The notes: generated by a model from the sequence alone, not told the origin. A stretch of 64,000 bases of DNA from Membranipora membranacea (GCA_914767715.1 OU612067.1:32154162-32218161); one strand, 5' to 3'. Shown: positions 10,150 through 21,619, numbered from the stretch's first letter. Numbers and translations: made by a program.

Positions 10150-10790
10150 ACTATACTGAGTCTGGAAAGCATCTTCTCAAAATTCAGGAGGGATCAGGGG
10201 ATGAAATCATCATTCATATGACATATCATATTCACGATAGCTGGCTCAAATATATGTGTCAATAATATCGGATGATCACAGAAGGAACCCTATGGTTGAA
10301 TATCAGAGAGAATATAGGAAGCTGGAGGTGATGTGTCTTGGATGTAGTGCCCAGTCAAAAACTTGCATCGACGGTGAGCTGGCTAGGTTCATTCATTAGT
10401 CTAAGTATGCTGATGGCAATCTTGCTTAAGTATTGTAAATACTTTTATGGTCATAAGTACTTATTTGCACTGTACCTTGTGAACCTTGATTAGGCATAAA
10501 AAAGCAATTTGCAAATCTTTCATGAAGAAAAATAATGATTATTGATATTTGAGAACACAGCTACCATACTGTAGAGTGTAGACTCTGATACATTTATACA
10601 GGGTCGAGCCAAACAACAGCACCTCTGGGAGAGCGGTAATTGTCTTGTTTTGACTGCATCTGTAATAAAAAGTCAAGTCTTCTTACTATGATATTATCAG
10701 GGTCTTTAAAAAAATACTGGGGTTTTATCAGATTCGTTGCATTATTCTTGAGATAGAGCAATAAGTTACAGAACTCTTAAGAACCATCAA
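10150..10790. repeat. Unclassified interspersed repeat, copy 1 (internally deleted)
   Basis: The segment starting ATACTGAGTCTGGAAAGCAT and running to about 10790 is closely repeated at 31203-31850 and 31846-32560. Shared blocks include CTATGGTTGAATATCAGAGA, GGCATAAAAAAGCAATTTGC and the closing TACTGGGGTTTT. This copy lacks the middle coding-like blocks found in the other copies. No terminal inverted repeats were recognised. Confidence 0.75.
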
Positions 10791-12940
10791 TCATCATCAT
10801 TTGTCACAGCTTGATAGAACCGGAAATACACACGTGAGAGAGTGTGGGGTGTTCTCTTCCAACACCGGAATTTTTGCCCAGGGATGCTAGGCCAGTCACA
10901 TTATTATTTAACAATCGTCACAGCCGTGGCGCCTCTGAATTGAGATTCGTCATGACAGCACAACAGGGAGTTTGAATTTTGGTCGATCACTTTAAAGAGC
11001 ATTTAACTGAAATGCCTTTTGAAGATTGCGCATTAAAAGGCAGTCCGCAGTACGCCAATCTATTATCAGGGGTACCTTGAGCAACCCAACCCTCTACTCC
11101 CAAGGTATCATCATGTGTCAGCAAAAAACAGAATTGAAAGTTATGATCAGAATTTTAATTGCATCTATTTTCTCATTCCAGTGCAATTACTATAATATGT
11201 TTAGTACTTTGTTGACATAATAGTCTCCTTTGTACATATCATATCTTGTTCAACACCAATAGTTATTATCCATGTATTATTTGTTTTTCTTACAGTTCAG
11301 TTCATAGTGTCACATAATTTTTAGACGGAAAATCTGCTTATCCATGACCTTCATTCGTCCATGGTCACCCTGATTAGAAGAATAATGGTAACAATCATAC
11401 CAAAACACCTTACCACTGACTTCAACCTTGAAGATCACACTGATCAGCCACGGCAGATACCCGACAATGATCTCAGTCTTCGAAATGGATGTCGCCAACT
11501 ACTCATCTCACTAGAGGGAAATAATCCATTATAGTAAAGTACCGAAATAAGCAATACAAAGTCAATGTTTTAAATCTACAATTACGATGGTGTGTCTCGC
11601 TATCATCGAACTTTCTCGAGGATAGGAACTTGACACATAGCAGTTGATCTTACTAATTTCTTAGTTTTAAGTGATGTACGAACATTCCAAGAGGCTAGCA
11701 TGACAAAGATAAAGTCCTCGTTCCCATAAGCAAATACAATTATGAAACTGGTGCCGATCATCAAGCCAACTAACGGGGAAAAGTTCACGTCAGCTGATGT
11801 TCGCAGACAGGCAACTGCATTTGATTTGACGAGAAGGAGATCAAGGTTTCATAGAGTCAATGGTTGTATTATTACTCTGCAGAAGATGCACAGAGAGAAA
11901 TGATATGGGGAAATCAACCTAGGGTTACTGTCAAAGTCTGTTACGGTGACCTTACTGTGATCTAAAAGTTTGATCAAACATAGCTTACGGTTAATAGAAC
12001 TGTTTTAGCTCAGAACAGTTACTTACAGTTAAGCTTATCCTTATGGTGACCTTATGGTGATCTTATTGTGAAATGCCAGTTGAACAATAAGAAAGTCATT
12101 AGATAACAGTAAGAATCGGTTACTTTCTCCTAGTAATAGCAGTTTTCACATCATAGATTGAGAAGCTGTTTATGTTTACTTATATGAAAATTCCTTGTAC
12201 AATGTAATGCATTCATTGATATAATCTTAAGCTTCTCTACTTCATGCTGGTAAGCTAACCTTTTGTGATTGCAAGAACTTGCTTGTATGTATGTATGTAT
12301 GTATGTATGTTTATATTTGGTCTCAATCTCTGAGAGATAAAACTGTCTCTGTAGGGTGCTCTGTAAAAAATTATTAAAACTGTTGATTCTGTAAAAATAA
12401 ATAAAATGATAAGACCATAAAAAAAAAACTATTACTTTTGGAAGACACAGCAGAAAATTCAACGTCAATGTCAAGAGCAAAGTGATGAGCATTACTATAG
12501 CCTGTAGGCCACCTGGTTTGACTTTTTAAGACGATGGAAGACAAGGGGATTTATAACAACAAATTAAACTGAGTCGGACTAATGCAAAGGAATCGTACAA
12601 TATCAAGTGGAACAAATGAATCGATTAGACGGTGGTATTTATTTATATTTCACGAAAAGTATACCTGTGTATATTAAAAATACTTTCAATAGCCAGCAAT
12701 GCATTGTAGGAGAATACTTGTAACATGATGAGCCTACAGACATTGATTTGTGTTTGTATATGAATGCAGTGTCATAGCCTGTCTTGACAAGCTTTCTTGG
12801 GGGGAGGGGGATCCTAAAAAAAGCTTGTCAAAACATGATTTAGGTCAGCACCATATGTTTTATGCATAAGAAAATCAATCCATTTTCGTTCACGGCCATA
12901 GTTGCTGGCAGATTGTAGAGAAGTTTGTTCAGGCGTACTT
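10791..12940. other. Mostly unassigned; weak minus-strand exon candidates
   Basis: Two minus-strand stretches could be exons of one membrane protein. One is about 11655-11770 (hydrophobic PLVGLMIGTSFIIVFAYG...MLASWNV, ending before GTAAGA). The other is about 11413-11500 (SISKTEIIVGYLPWLISVIF, ending before GTAAGG). The splice signals are only fair and no family is recognised. A (TGTA)n microsatellite lies at about 12284-12311. The rest shows nothing I can name. Confidence 0.25.
12284..12311. repeat. (TGTA)n microsatellite
   Basis: Seven uninterrupted TGTA units. Confidence 0.9.
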
Positions 12941-12952
12941 CTACAAAATGGT

Positions 12953-13192
12953 CCATTTCATACTTACCCTCATAGGCATGGTAGTGAGCATTGAAAAGCG
13001 CCTCCACAACTTTGCATCGAAAAATACCATTGATGCATCAATGAAGTCTATCTTGCCAAATATTGGCCAGCTGAACACAGGGCAGATACCAACTGTTGTA
13101 TTCAGTTCCATACACTGTGACACGGCTATCAGAATATGTTATAGGTGGAGGTTGCTCCCAGCTATTGTCAAACTCGGTTATCCGATACTGGT
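12953..13192 (-). pseudogene. Possible exon relic of an unidentified protein
   Basis: The minus-strand frame reads ITEFDNSWEQPPPITYSDSR, then YNSWYLPCVQLANIWQDRLH, meets a single TGA, and continues CINGIFRCKVVEALFNAHYHAYEG to a GTAAGT donor. The protein-like composition on both sides of one stop, plus the strong donor, suggests a decayed or mis-sequenced exon. The family is not recognised. The opposite-strand frame over the same bases looks like a shadow. Confidence 0.35.
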
Positions 13193-13505
13193 TAGATATT
13201 GTGAGTGGATGGATGCGCAGAGATAAAGTCAGATAAAAAATGCTCCATAAGAATTTGCTCATTTGCATCTATGTTGATTCCTTGCTAGTCACACGACTTG
13301 ACAGGATATTGCTATTGTGTGAGAACTTCCAGTTAAAATCTTAATCACTCAACTAATCCACCTGTTTGGTGCCTGCCATGTTAACGGGCTTAAAACATGA
13401 TGCACCCCAGAGTACGGACTGGTCACTGTTGCTTAGGTCATACATGTGGGCATGCTCAATGTTTGTTTTTTATTTCGATAATTGAAACACATTTTCTGTT
13501 TGCAG

Positions 13506-16500
13506 CTGCTGGGATAGCTGAGTGTCATGTTCACCTGCTCAAGGACAGCGATATTGCAGGCCTATCTCCTAATATTGGTACACAGTTGGCGATACGGGAG
13601 ATACGTGACCAAAAACAGGTTAGTGAGTTAAAAAAATGTAGGTCAGGTGTTGTTTGGAATAAGGTTTTGGTCTGCGTATGTTTCATTAATACAAACTAGC
13701 AATAATAATACCCCGGCGTTGATCTTGATGACCATGGATTAAGGTTATTGTTAGCAAAGGCTGTCACATAGTTATATATATATATGAGGGTGTGTGTGTT
13801 ATTGCAATATTAATATATATATTCTTCGTATAAAAAATAATTCTTCTAATCAAATAGATTCTTTGGTATTGCTTTCCTGTAGCTTGGCACTGCCACTGTT
13901 GAGACAAATGCAATATCAGTGCTGGCTAGAAAGATTGACTTTCCTCATACCGGAGTTCACTGTTACTCATACGAAGCCATTTATTGTCATTGTTTGATTA
14001 TGTGCAGACGCAGATGAGACCTGAGCCTGCTGCTGGTCGGAGTCTACCGCAGATGACCCCTGTTCCTGGACCACTGGTTCAGAGTCGTACCACTAACAAA
14101 TGCCATAGACCATCATTCATTGATACACAAGAATTTGTAAGTATAATGGACTTTGTGTAGGTTTAGTGCAGGATCTCACAGCAAAATACTAGTAACTAAC
14201 AGAATGTTTATGTCATCCTTAGCAGCATAGCAGAATATCTATACTAGATGTGTCTACAGTGCTTAATATGTGTCTGTGTGACAACGCTGCCCTGTCACAC
14301 GCTTAACTAATGATCTGACCAGTAGCGCTTATACATTAATTATGCAGTTCATACCCTCATTTATACTAACCAGTTGGCCTCGCTCGGACAGTTTAGTTAG
14401 ATGAGCAAACAACTCATTTCTATTCTATTTTTTAGATACAGTCACTGCAACTCAGCTGTGATAAGAGATTAACCAATCGGCTGAGTGAGGATGATATACG
14501 CATTCTGAAAGAAAGAGGGGTAGTCGGAAAACAGTTGAGAATAAGGACTCAGAAATTATACGTTCAGTATACCACTGACATGGCCACTGACAAATTTAAT
14601 AACCAGCATGTCACTCCAGACATCATTCACTGCAACTGCTATGATCCGACAATATCCGTCACTCAGAGACCAGGGTAGTGATGTCGAGAACCCCTCTTTT
14701 GTGAGTAATACAATCACTCATAAGGTTTTAGTTGAAGCCTCGTATTAAATACTTTATATAGAAAGTCTAAAAGTAGTGATCACTGAATGATTCATTCAAC
14801 AGAATGCAACTTAGTCTCACTTCACTGTCTAGCAGTGCCTTTCTGTCGGTTTTCTGGATTCACAGGGAGTATTGAAGGACATATTCAACAGAACAATGTA
14901 ATAGAGATAATAACCATCCAATCTGTCAGGTGACTATGTGGGACTAGATTAAAAATCCTGACTCTGCTGATCCCTCTGCTGTTTTGTTGTTGATGAACAC
15001 CAGTCATAGATTGGCTGATAACCAACAATTTATCTCGTGGTCTTGTTACAGAAACATTGATCCAGTCAATCACTGTTTATATTGTTTGTGTGACATTTAA
15101 TTTTTTGTTGTAGCGAGAGTTCTTCGTCCGCCATCCACCCACAGGCAAGTTGTATGGGGCATTTAAAAATTTCAATCGTAAACTGCCCGATACGCTTAAA
15201 CTTCGTGTAAGTAAAAAAAAACAAGGATAAGGGGGCATCAACAGCAGCTACCATCAGTGCCAGACCAGTGCCAGATATACAGGACTCAACATATGAGCAG
15301 AAAGGTAATGCTTACGTTATTAATCACATTACCAAATCATTTTATTCTTCAGCTTGACCATGAGATAGAGTATGGTTGCTGACCTTTAAGTGCTTCGGGC
15401 TAGACATGAGGCTAGATTCTCGTATGTGTATGCATGTTGCGACATCTCTCAAGATTCTCAGGCGATTCTTGAGCAAGGGTGTGGGTATACAATGCCATTG
15501 TGTGGCTATGATGCCTAATATGAAAGGTGCAATTTATCAGTCTAAACACCCTGAATCTCTTTTTAGTCCAAGAACTGGCTTTGGCAGCCCCTGATAGGAG
15601 GTCAGAACTTCTAAATGAAACCTTCGAAGAAAGGAGGAGATGGATCATGAACGATGGTCCCGGGATGGTGGATATCCTGTCGAAGTTCAGCACCTTCCTC
15701 AGATTCCCGGAAGAGGTGAGTGAACTTATCGTAACAAATCAGTTAATTTAGTACGGTGGCAGCCTATGTTTAAAGTGGCTAAAATGCAACTTTTTGGCAA
15801 ATTGGTATTGAAGCCCCCGTGGCATAACACCAGTTTTCAATGCTCTGAATGCCTTGTCATTCAAAGGGCACATACATAACCACGATAGTTTATATCATTT
15901 TTTATCACTTTTGCTGGCATTGCAGTGTTTTTTGGCAATTATCTGCAACATCATGTCAGATGTGATAGTACAATTGGAATCAGCATGGAAAATTTCAAAT
16001 CCTATCTGCCAAATTTTGTTATTTGCAATTCTCCTCCCCTTCCCTCTTCAGGGACTATGCTATGGGCTATACATCTCAATATCTCATAAAGCTTTAAAGA
16101 GGGGACAACTTTGGTGGTTGAGAAATCCAACATATTTTCTTTTTGGGAAAATACTACATTCTCCACACTATGTTCTTTATATACTCCTTAGTATTTTATG
16201 CTTCTCCGTGTTAAGTGCTGTGCTGCTACCTCGTTGCCTAAGGAGCTCACTATTATCTGCTATCGAATTTGTCAATTGCTATAAAAATGTATATATATAC
16301 ATTTTATAGCAATTGACAGTTTTTTACTGTGGCCCAGAAAGCCGGATAAAACTAAACTTATCTGCTGTGAATTTAATTTAAAGAGGCCTGAATTGAATTA
16401 AACATTTCAGTGAATTTAATCAAACTTCTCTGCATCAAACTTTTCTGTTCTGCATCAAACTTTTCTTTTCTGCATCAAACTTTTCTACTCTGCATCAAAC

Positions 16501-19155
16501 TTGTTTACTCTGAATCAAACTTTTCCGCTCCATTGATATCAACCACCCTATATTATATATTGCTGTTTGTAGGTCCTCAGTCTACCAATAGTTCATAGTC
16601 AATAGGCTTTCATTTCAATCCATCATCAATGATTTGCAATAGAACTGCATGGCAGTCTTTATCAAGGCCACAGTCACACAGCATGGACAATACGTTTCTC
16701 CCAAACATTTCGAACAGCTACCCTATAGGAGTTTAGTTTTCGCGGCATTTAGGATTCGCTTATCGGTCGTTGCCTAGGTTGCAAAATTTAGTGTAACTTA
16801 AATTAAACTAACTCACCATAGTTTCATAAACAATGTAGAATTATATAGGAATACGCCTTCCCTAAGCATGCAAGCTAGCGTGGTGTAGGGGTCTAAGTGT
16901 CTGCCTAGCAATCAGATGGAGATTTATACCCTGGGTTCGTATCCCAGCTAAGACATTTTTTTTTAATTTTCACTTGTAAGCCTACTAGCGAAATTTAGTA
17001 CTAGTGAAATTTAGTACCAGGTCCAGATGGCGAAATTAAACTCTAGCTAAATTAAACTCCTATAGGGTATATCAGAAATCTCTATTTAAACTGGTTTATA
17101 CAGGGAGACCCTGTTTGTTTTTCCCCAGACTGTTTGCTTTTCTAGACAGATTATTATTTCTTCATGTATGTTGGATACTAAACCCATCCAGCACATAAAT
17201 GTGAAAAGTGAATCATCATAGAAATTGTTGATTGCCTCAACAGACAGAAAGTCTCATTCTCTTTGGACCCATCCTTTCACAAATTTCGTTAGCCCATACG
17301 CTGAAGCTAAGCTATTATCATGTATGAGTCTGAGTATGTATGAGTCAGATTGCTAACAAAAATGTAAACATTCTGCTGATGCAAAGCAATAAAACCTCAT
17401 AGAAAACAAAGAGCTGGCATCTGACCAGATTCAATTCTATTTCATGACACCTGCTCTTACTAAAATAATTACCCTAGTAGAGGCTGGCCCTTGCAAAAAC
17501 CTCCGCACCACTTGGAATACTATTATTACATCTGTATGTATTACCTAGGTAAAAACTCCCAGTAAATTTCCCTAATGTATTGGGATGTTTTCTTGAACTG
17601 CAGTTTTAGCCTGTCCATATTATCAAACTAGTATTATCTCCTGTGTGGTTATGCAGCAACCCACTGGTGTGAATTGTCATGTTTGTATCAGTATCAATTA
17701 AAAGTTTGACAAATTGTTTGAAATTGTGGTATTAGGCCAGACTCGTGCTAACAGAATGAATTAGGTTTTCGGGTGAGGATTGTGGCCAGCAAAACCATAA
17801 GCCCATTTATTTGTAGTGACCTCACTTAGATAGCTGCAGAGTTCATATCGTCAAGCTAACAGAAAACAATGTCCATACATTAATTGCTTCATTTTTTTTA
17901 AATGTTATATTGGTGGAAGAATAAATTTTATGACTTTACCATACGTAAGATAGCAATGAAAATTCCCTTTTTGTATAGTATAAGAAAGATCTGAGGCCAG
18001 TCAGTCTAGGGCTGGTGATAAGCTGTTGCCCTTAGGATAGTAAAGGTCGCTATTAAAGTTTGTTCCCAAAAACTAGGCTTGTTTGCTGACTAACAAGAAT
18101 GATAAGAGTAGTGGTTAGGCCGGCAAATGAAATTGAAGTTTCATTGTGACTGTATACGACAAAAGGTCCCACGTGTAAGGATTTTCCATTTGCTGTAAAA
18201 GCTATTTGGGAATTGAACAAATATTTATAAATGTATTGATTTCTTATACCTGTGTATTATTGAAATTCCCTGCTTAAAAACTTGTAGTTTATAAAGCTGA
18301 GGATAACAGCCTGTATGGTACCAAATCTTAAATAATAGACCTGCATGTATGGTATAAAATATTTGTACTGGGAACGCCCAAAAATAGCTGGTTACCCATC
18401 TTTCATCTTCCTTCTAACAAAATTTGCACCAAAATATTCTGTGAGGCGAATTTGTAGATTGAGGACCTGCATACAGTAATACATAGTATATAGGGTGGTT
18501 GATATCAGTGGAGCGGAAAAGTTTGATTCAGAGTAGAAAAGTTTGATGCAGCAGAACAAATAGTTTGATGCAGAGTATAAAAGTTTGATGCAGAACAGAA
18601 AAGTTTGATGCAGAATAGAAAAGTTTAATTCAGAGTAGAAAAGTTTGATTAAGAGGAGAAAAGTTTGATGCAGAGCTTGAAAGTTTGATGCAGAAAAGTT
18701 TAATGCAGAAAAGTTTGATTAAATTCACTGAAATGTTTAATTCAATTCAGGTCTTTTTTAAATTAAATTCACAGCAGATAAGTTTAATTTTATCCGGCTT
18801 TCTGGGCCACGGTAGTTTTTTATGAGGACAACGTCTGCTTGTTTGAGTTCACAACTAGGTTTTCAGTGCACGATGCGCTTTGAATTATGGAACCTTCTCC
18901 CGTCTCCCTCTCCAACTCCTTTTTGGTTTAATTTAAATATTTCTGTGTCTATTGTAGATCACCGTGCAGAATTTGGTAGAGGGTTTCAACCTAATGTCCA
19001 TGATGTTTTACATCCTCAACATACACTACCCGAAGGGCGGAAAGTCGCTGATGATGCTATTGGCTCGACTTCACGGCGACAACAGCATGAAACTCAATCC
19101 AACAATGAAGACGATGCTGGCAGGTATATTGCCAGCTGCTAACCTTAGAATTTAA
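13506..19155 (+). CDS. SAM-domain protein resembling the SAMD3-like family (3' six exons)
   Basis: Exons: 13506-13618, 14008-14136, 14436-14674, 15114-15304, 15567-15715 and a terminal exon 18958-19155 ending TAA. The first visible exon holds the C-terminal half of a SAM-like fold (LLKDSDIAGLSPNIGTQLAI). A middle exon has LSEDDIRILKERGVVGKQLR. Later exons carry ERRRWIMNDGPGMVDILSKF and NLVEGFNLMSMMFYILNIHY, which match the layout of fish/invertebrate SAMD3-like proteins as I remember them. Most splice phases agree (0 to 0, 1 to 2). The 14674/15114 junction does not close in frame. The 15114-15304 exon needs one fewer A in a run of nine. The 5' exons, including the SAM N-terminus, are not found. 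The last intron (15716-18957) holds a 2.5 kb foldback element. Confidence 0.55.
16138..16282 (+). repeat. Direct repeat, left copy (about 145 bp)
   Basis: TTTTTGGGAAAATACTACAT through CTGCTATCGAATTT recurs at 19308-19440 with about ten substitutions. The pair brackets the foldback element and the last SAM-gene exon. Confidence 0.85.
16271..16317. repeat. Near-perfect 47-bp palindrome
   Basis: The arms GTCAATTGCTATAAAAATGT... and ...ACATTTTATAGCAATTGAC pair over about 23 bp with one bulged A, centred on an AT run. It lies directly between the left 145-bp repeat and the foldback element. The right 145-bp repeat at 19440 lacks it. Confidence 0.85.
16327..16555 (+). repeat. Left inverted arm of the foldback element
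   Basis: End block plus about six TCTGCATCAAACTTTTCT-type units, finishing CGCTCCATTGATATCAACCAC. Confidence 0.85.
16721..17067. mobile_element. Short MITE nested inside the foldback element
   Basis: The ends are CCCTATAGGAGTTTAGTTT and its complement AAATTAAACTCCTATAGGG (18 of 19 match). They are flanked by TA at 16719-16720 and 17068-17069. It is 347 bp with no coding capacity. Related end sequences occur near 50350-50372 and loosely near 40785-40815, so this is a family. Confidence 0.75.
16873..16959 (+). repeat. tRNA-like SINE head or tRNA pseudogene inside the MITE
   Basis: A-box-like TGGTGTAGGGGTCTAAG is followed by an anticodon-arm-like segment with a CTAGCAA loop, a long variable stretch and a perfect T arm (CTGGG-TTCGTAT-CCCAG). 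A T run follows. The acceptor stem does not pair, so a functional tRNA is unlikely. The long variable arm recalls a serine or leucine tRNA ancestor. Confidence 0.55.
17070..18480. other. Foldback interior without genes
   Basis: AT-rich sequence with no open frame of note and no recognised domain. Confidence 0.4.
18490..18815 (-). repeat. Right inverted arm of the foldback element
   Basis: Complementary to the left arm, starting GGGTGGTTGATATCAGTGGAGCGG. It has about ten AGAAAAGTTTGATGCAG units before the shared end block. Confidence 0.85.
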
Positions 19156-19307
19156 AACGAACCATGATGTTAACAATATTCAACAATTAAATTTTTTTTT
19201 TCAATTTGTTTAAGTATCCATGCAATCATTTTTCTCACTATTTTACTACCAACCACTATCAACTATGCAACATCATCTATCTCATACTTCTTTTACAAAA
19301 TCACTTT

Positions 19308-19440
19308 CTTTTTTGGGAAAATACTACATTCTCCACGCTATGTACTTTATATACCCCTCAGTATTTTATGCTTCTCCGTGTTAAGTGGTGTGCTGCTACC
19401 TCATTGCCTAAGGAGCTCAATATTATCTGCTATCGAATTT
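19308..19440 (+). repeat. Direct repeat, right copy
   Basis: Partner of 16138-16282. It lies downstream of the last exon of the SAM-domain gene. Confidence 0.85.
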
Positions 19441-19741
19441 AAATTTACCTGACCACCTCCATTAGTCATAAGCCTTTTTATTTTTCTGATAATACTCCAC
19501 ACCATATATTTTATATATTTCTCAATTAAATAAAGCAACACAATACTACACGTCACCAGTTATCTTAAAAATATATGAGTCACACATTTCGGTAAATTTA
19601 TAAGTCAGTGAGGCTGTTGATTAATACTAATGTTTTATAAAAAGGAGGCAATCAGATTTCTACTATACTAAAACTATGCTAAATTAACAGTTATTATAAT
19701 ATAATAAAACTGCTCTAAAAACCAAACGATTCAAGTGCTCG

Positions 19742-19880
19742 CAAATGGCTCCTGGGGCTAATAATATGCACCAAATGCTCCGACTGCCGGGGCGCCGGCC
19801 CGGTCCCTGCCGGGGGGCATACAGCGCCCTGGACCCCAAGCTGGGTGTGCGAAGCAATGCAGTGCGGTGCTTTGCACCTA
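19742..19880. other. GC-rich patch in AT-rich surroundings
   Basis: About 140 bp with runs such as CCGGGGCGCCGGCCCGGTCC stand out from the neighbouring sequence. Frames are open on both strands simply because AT-rich stop codons are rare here. No homology is recognised. Confidence 0.5.
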
Positions 19881-20295
19881 CACCACCAGATATTGAGCCC
19901 AGCCAACTTGTCATGTATATACTTCTTGCATAGACAATGATATTCTGACACGATATTTGACCAAAAATATAAATTTTAATAGCATAAAGCCTTGAAATAA
20001 TGTTTTTAATTGGAGCGGCAGAAGCTCATTGTGTGTGGGGATAATCTGGTACAGGTTGCTGTTCAAGGTTCTGAGTGAGAAATGTGGTGGAACTGCTAAA
20101 GGTTTGTGTTTTAGATAGGCACAGTATGTAACAATAATTATTATAATGATACCATGATGATCTTCTTAATACCTGACACAAAGAAGGTAAACTTTATCAG
20201 TCGAGATTTATTGGTAGAGTAATCCAGGGAATATTTCTGAGTGTAAGATCTCATCTAGAGACAATGTTTTCCTTGTTAAAATGCTAGTAGTCAGA

Positions 20296-20460
20296 GTAGA
20301 TGGTGCAGCTTTTTCAGAGAATGGTGCAGTAGTATCTGTTACCATGCATTGCCCTATTCAGCACAAGGCTATGTGGCCTGACTCCAAGCCAATGAATGCC
20401 CTACTTTCTCGGGTAATTCTCTACACTGGCTCTCAACCTACAAAGGTCTTTGAGTGATTT
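20296..20460 (+). pseudogene. Exon-like block with CP...H...W motif, copy 1
   Basis: The frame reads GAVVSVTMHCPIQHKAMWPD then SKPMNALL. It is interrupted by a short insertion relative to copy 2 and then stops. The C-x-(3)-H-(3)-W pattern followed by an Asn-Leu stretch recalls zinc-binding segments in uncharacterised transposon-like proteins, but I cannot name it. In copy 2 (33499-33744) the frame is longer. Confidence 0.4.
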
Positions 20461-21180
20461 GCTAAATGTTGATGAAATGATTTCACGTGAGGGCACTATC
20501 AAAAGTTGCTGGCAATGATGTTATCATATCGTCCTCTAAGTAAAATCTGGCTTTTCATGTCAGTTTGTAGAATATACTGTTTGCAATTGTAAAACAGTTA
20601 TAAAAAAATGATAAGTCTAACTATCATTCAAGAAAACAAGTGGGAATTATGAATACCACATTCATGTTGTAGATATCCAAGTGCCAACAAGCTGAAATTC
20701 CCATCAGAGAGCTTGTTTTTTTTTACAAGCAGCTGGAGATGTTTTCATCAGTGGTTTTGCTTTGCTGGTTGAACGAGTAGGAGAGGCTGTACAGATGAGT
20801 AAGGAAAATGGTGTCCTCATTATCAGAGGAGTTGACTGATGTGATTGTGAGTAATTTTGTCCCAAAGTGTTTCAGTATGCCCTGACCAGCATGAACGTTA
20901 ATAACTGTATTGGTGAATATAGAAATTTTTTCACAGTGACACTTCATTATCCTGCTTTCTTTTGTAACCAAGAGTACAGCTTTCTGTTATTTCTAGCTAT
21001 TTGTGACTAATACTTTCTTGTACAATTATTTACTCGAAATGGTACATAGTGGAGTGAGATGTGAATAATGGCATAGCGGTAAGGGTACACTAACGTCACT
21101 TCCGGTTCGGGTTAAAACATAAACAGTCAGGAAAAAAAATTTTTCAATCACTTTATCTACATACATCAAGAGAAATAATG

Positions 21181-21543
21181 GAATCTTTGGACATCCACCC
21201 TTCAGAATCTGAGGAAGGTGAGTTACTAAATGAATATCAGATTGAAGGAGGTGTAGAACCCTCCAACAATCGCCATTTTGGGATGGTTAATGATAATATG
21301 CTTTAGCCTGGTACCATTGACCCCGGAGCTCAGGCACTGGGAAACTTCTTAAATGAAACCCAGCCTCCTGGTGATGAGGAACACAGCCAAGGAGACAATG
21401 CAGAGGAAGTAAATGACCGATACCTGTCTGAATTGGGAAACCAGTGCTTCGAAAAACAGGGTCCTGCAGTGGCCACACCCACGGCAAAACTAGTGAACAA
21501 TCACCTGGCCAGGGACAGGGTCTACCTGGATACTCATTATTGA
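21181..21543 (+). pseudogene. Acidic ORF with one internal stop, possible retroelement gag-like piece
   Basis: From an ATG the frame reads MESLDIHPSESEEGELLNEY, an acidic leader. It passes one TAG at about 21304 and continues through DRYLSELGNQCFEKQGPAVATPTAKLVNNHL to a stop. The NDRYLSEL...GPAV...AKLVNN layout resembles N-terminal proteins of DIRS-like or related retroelements in marine invertebrates, from memory only. No reverse transcriptase of that type follows. Confidence 0.35.
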
Positions 21544-21619
21544 GGGCAGATGGTGACAATAAACTCATAAGACAATTGGGGGAGGGTTATCCATCTATAT
21601 AAATGATAAGTGGGCCAAC

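Larger units (their letters stand above)
16327..18815. mobile_element. Foldback-type element with minisatellite-bearing inverted repeats
   Basis: The left end begins CTGTGGCCCAGAAAGCCGG and the right end is the complement CCGGCTTTCTGGGCCACGGTAG. Both are flanked by TTTTTTA (16320-16326 and 18816-18822), a 7-bp duplication. The inverted arms are about 230 and 325 bp. Each holds a shared end block followed by tandem units of about 20 bp (TCTGCATCAAACTTTTCTAC-like), roughly six units on the left and ten on the right. Long inverted repeats built from short tandem units are the hallmark of foldback elements. The interior (about 16560-18480) has no transposase frame, but holds a MITE and a tRNA-like head. 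Confidence 0.82.

Noticed and set aside
15207-15225. A 19-bp GTAAGT...AAG intron in the SAM-domain gene
   Set aside because: It is too short to be spliced and has no pyrimidine tract. A one-base error in the A run explains the frame break better.
16873-16959. Functional tRNA gene
   Set aside because: The T arm is perfect but the acceptor stem does not pair and the anticodon stem has a mismatch, so a SINE head or pseudogene is more likely.
18490-18720. CRISPR-like regular repeats AGAAAAGTTTGATGCAG
   Set aside because: Repeats are adjacent or nearly so, without unique spacers, and mirror the opposite arm. They belong to the foldback element.
19684-19951. Overlapping ORFs on both strands in the GC-rich patch
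   Set aside because: GC-rich sequence lacks stop codons by chance. No homology or splice signals support coding.
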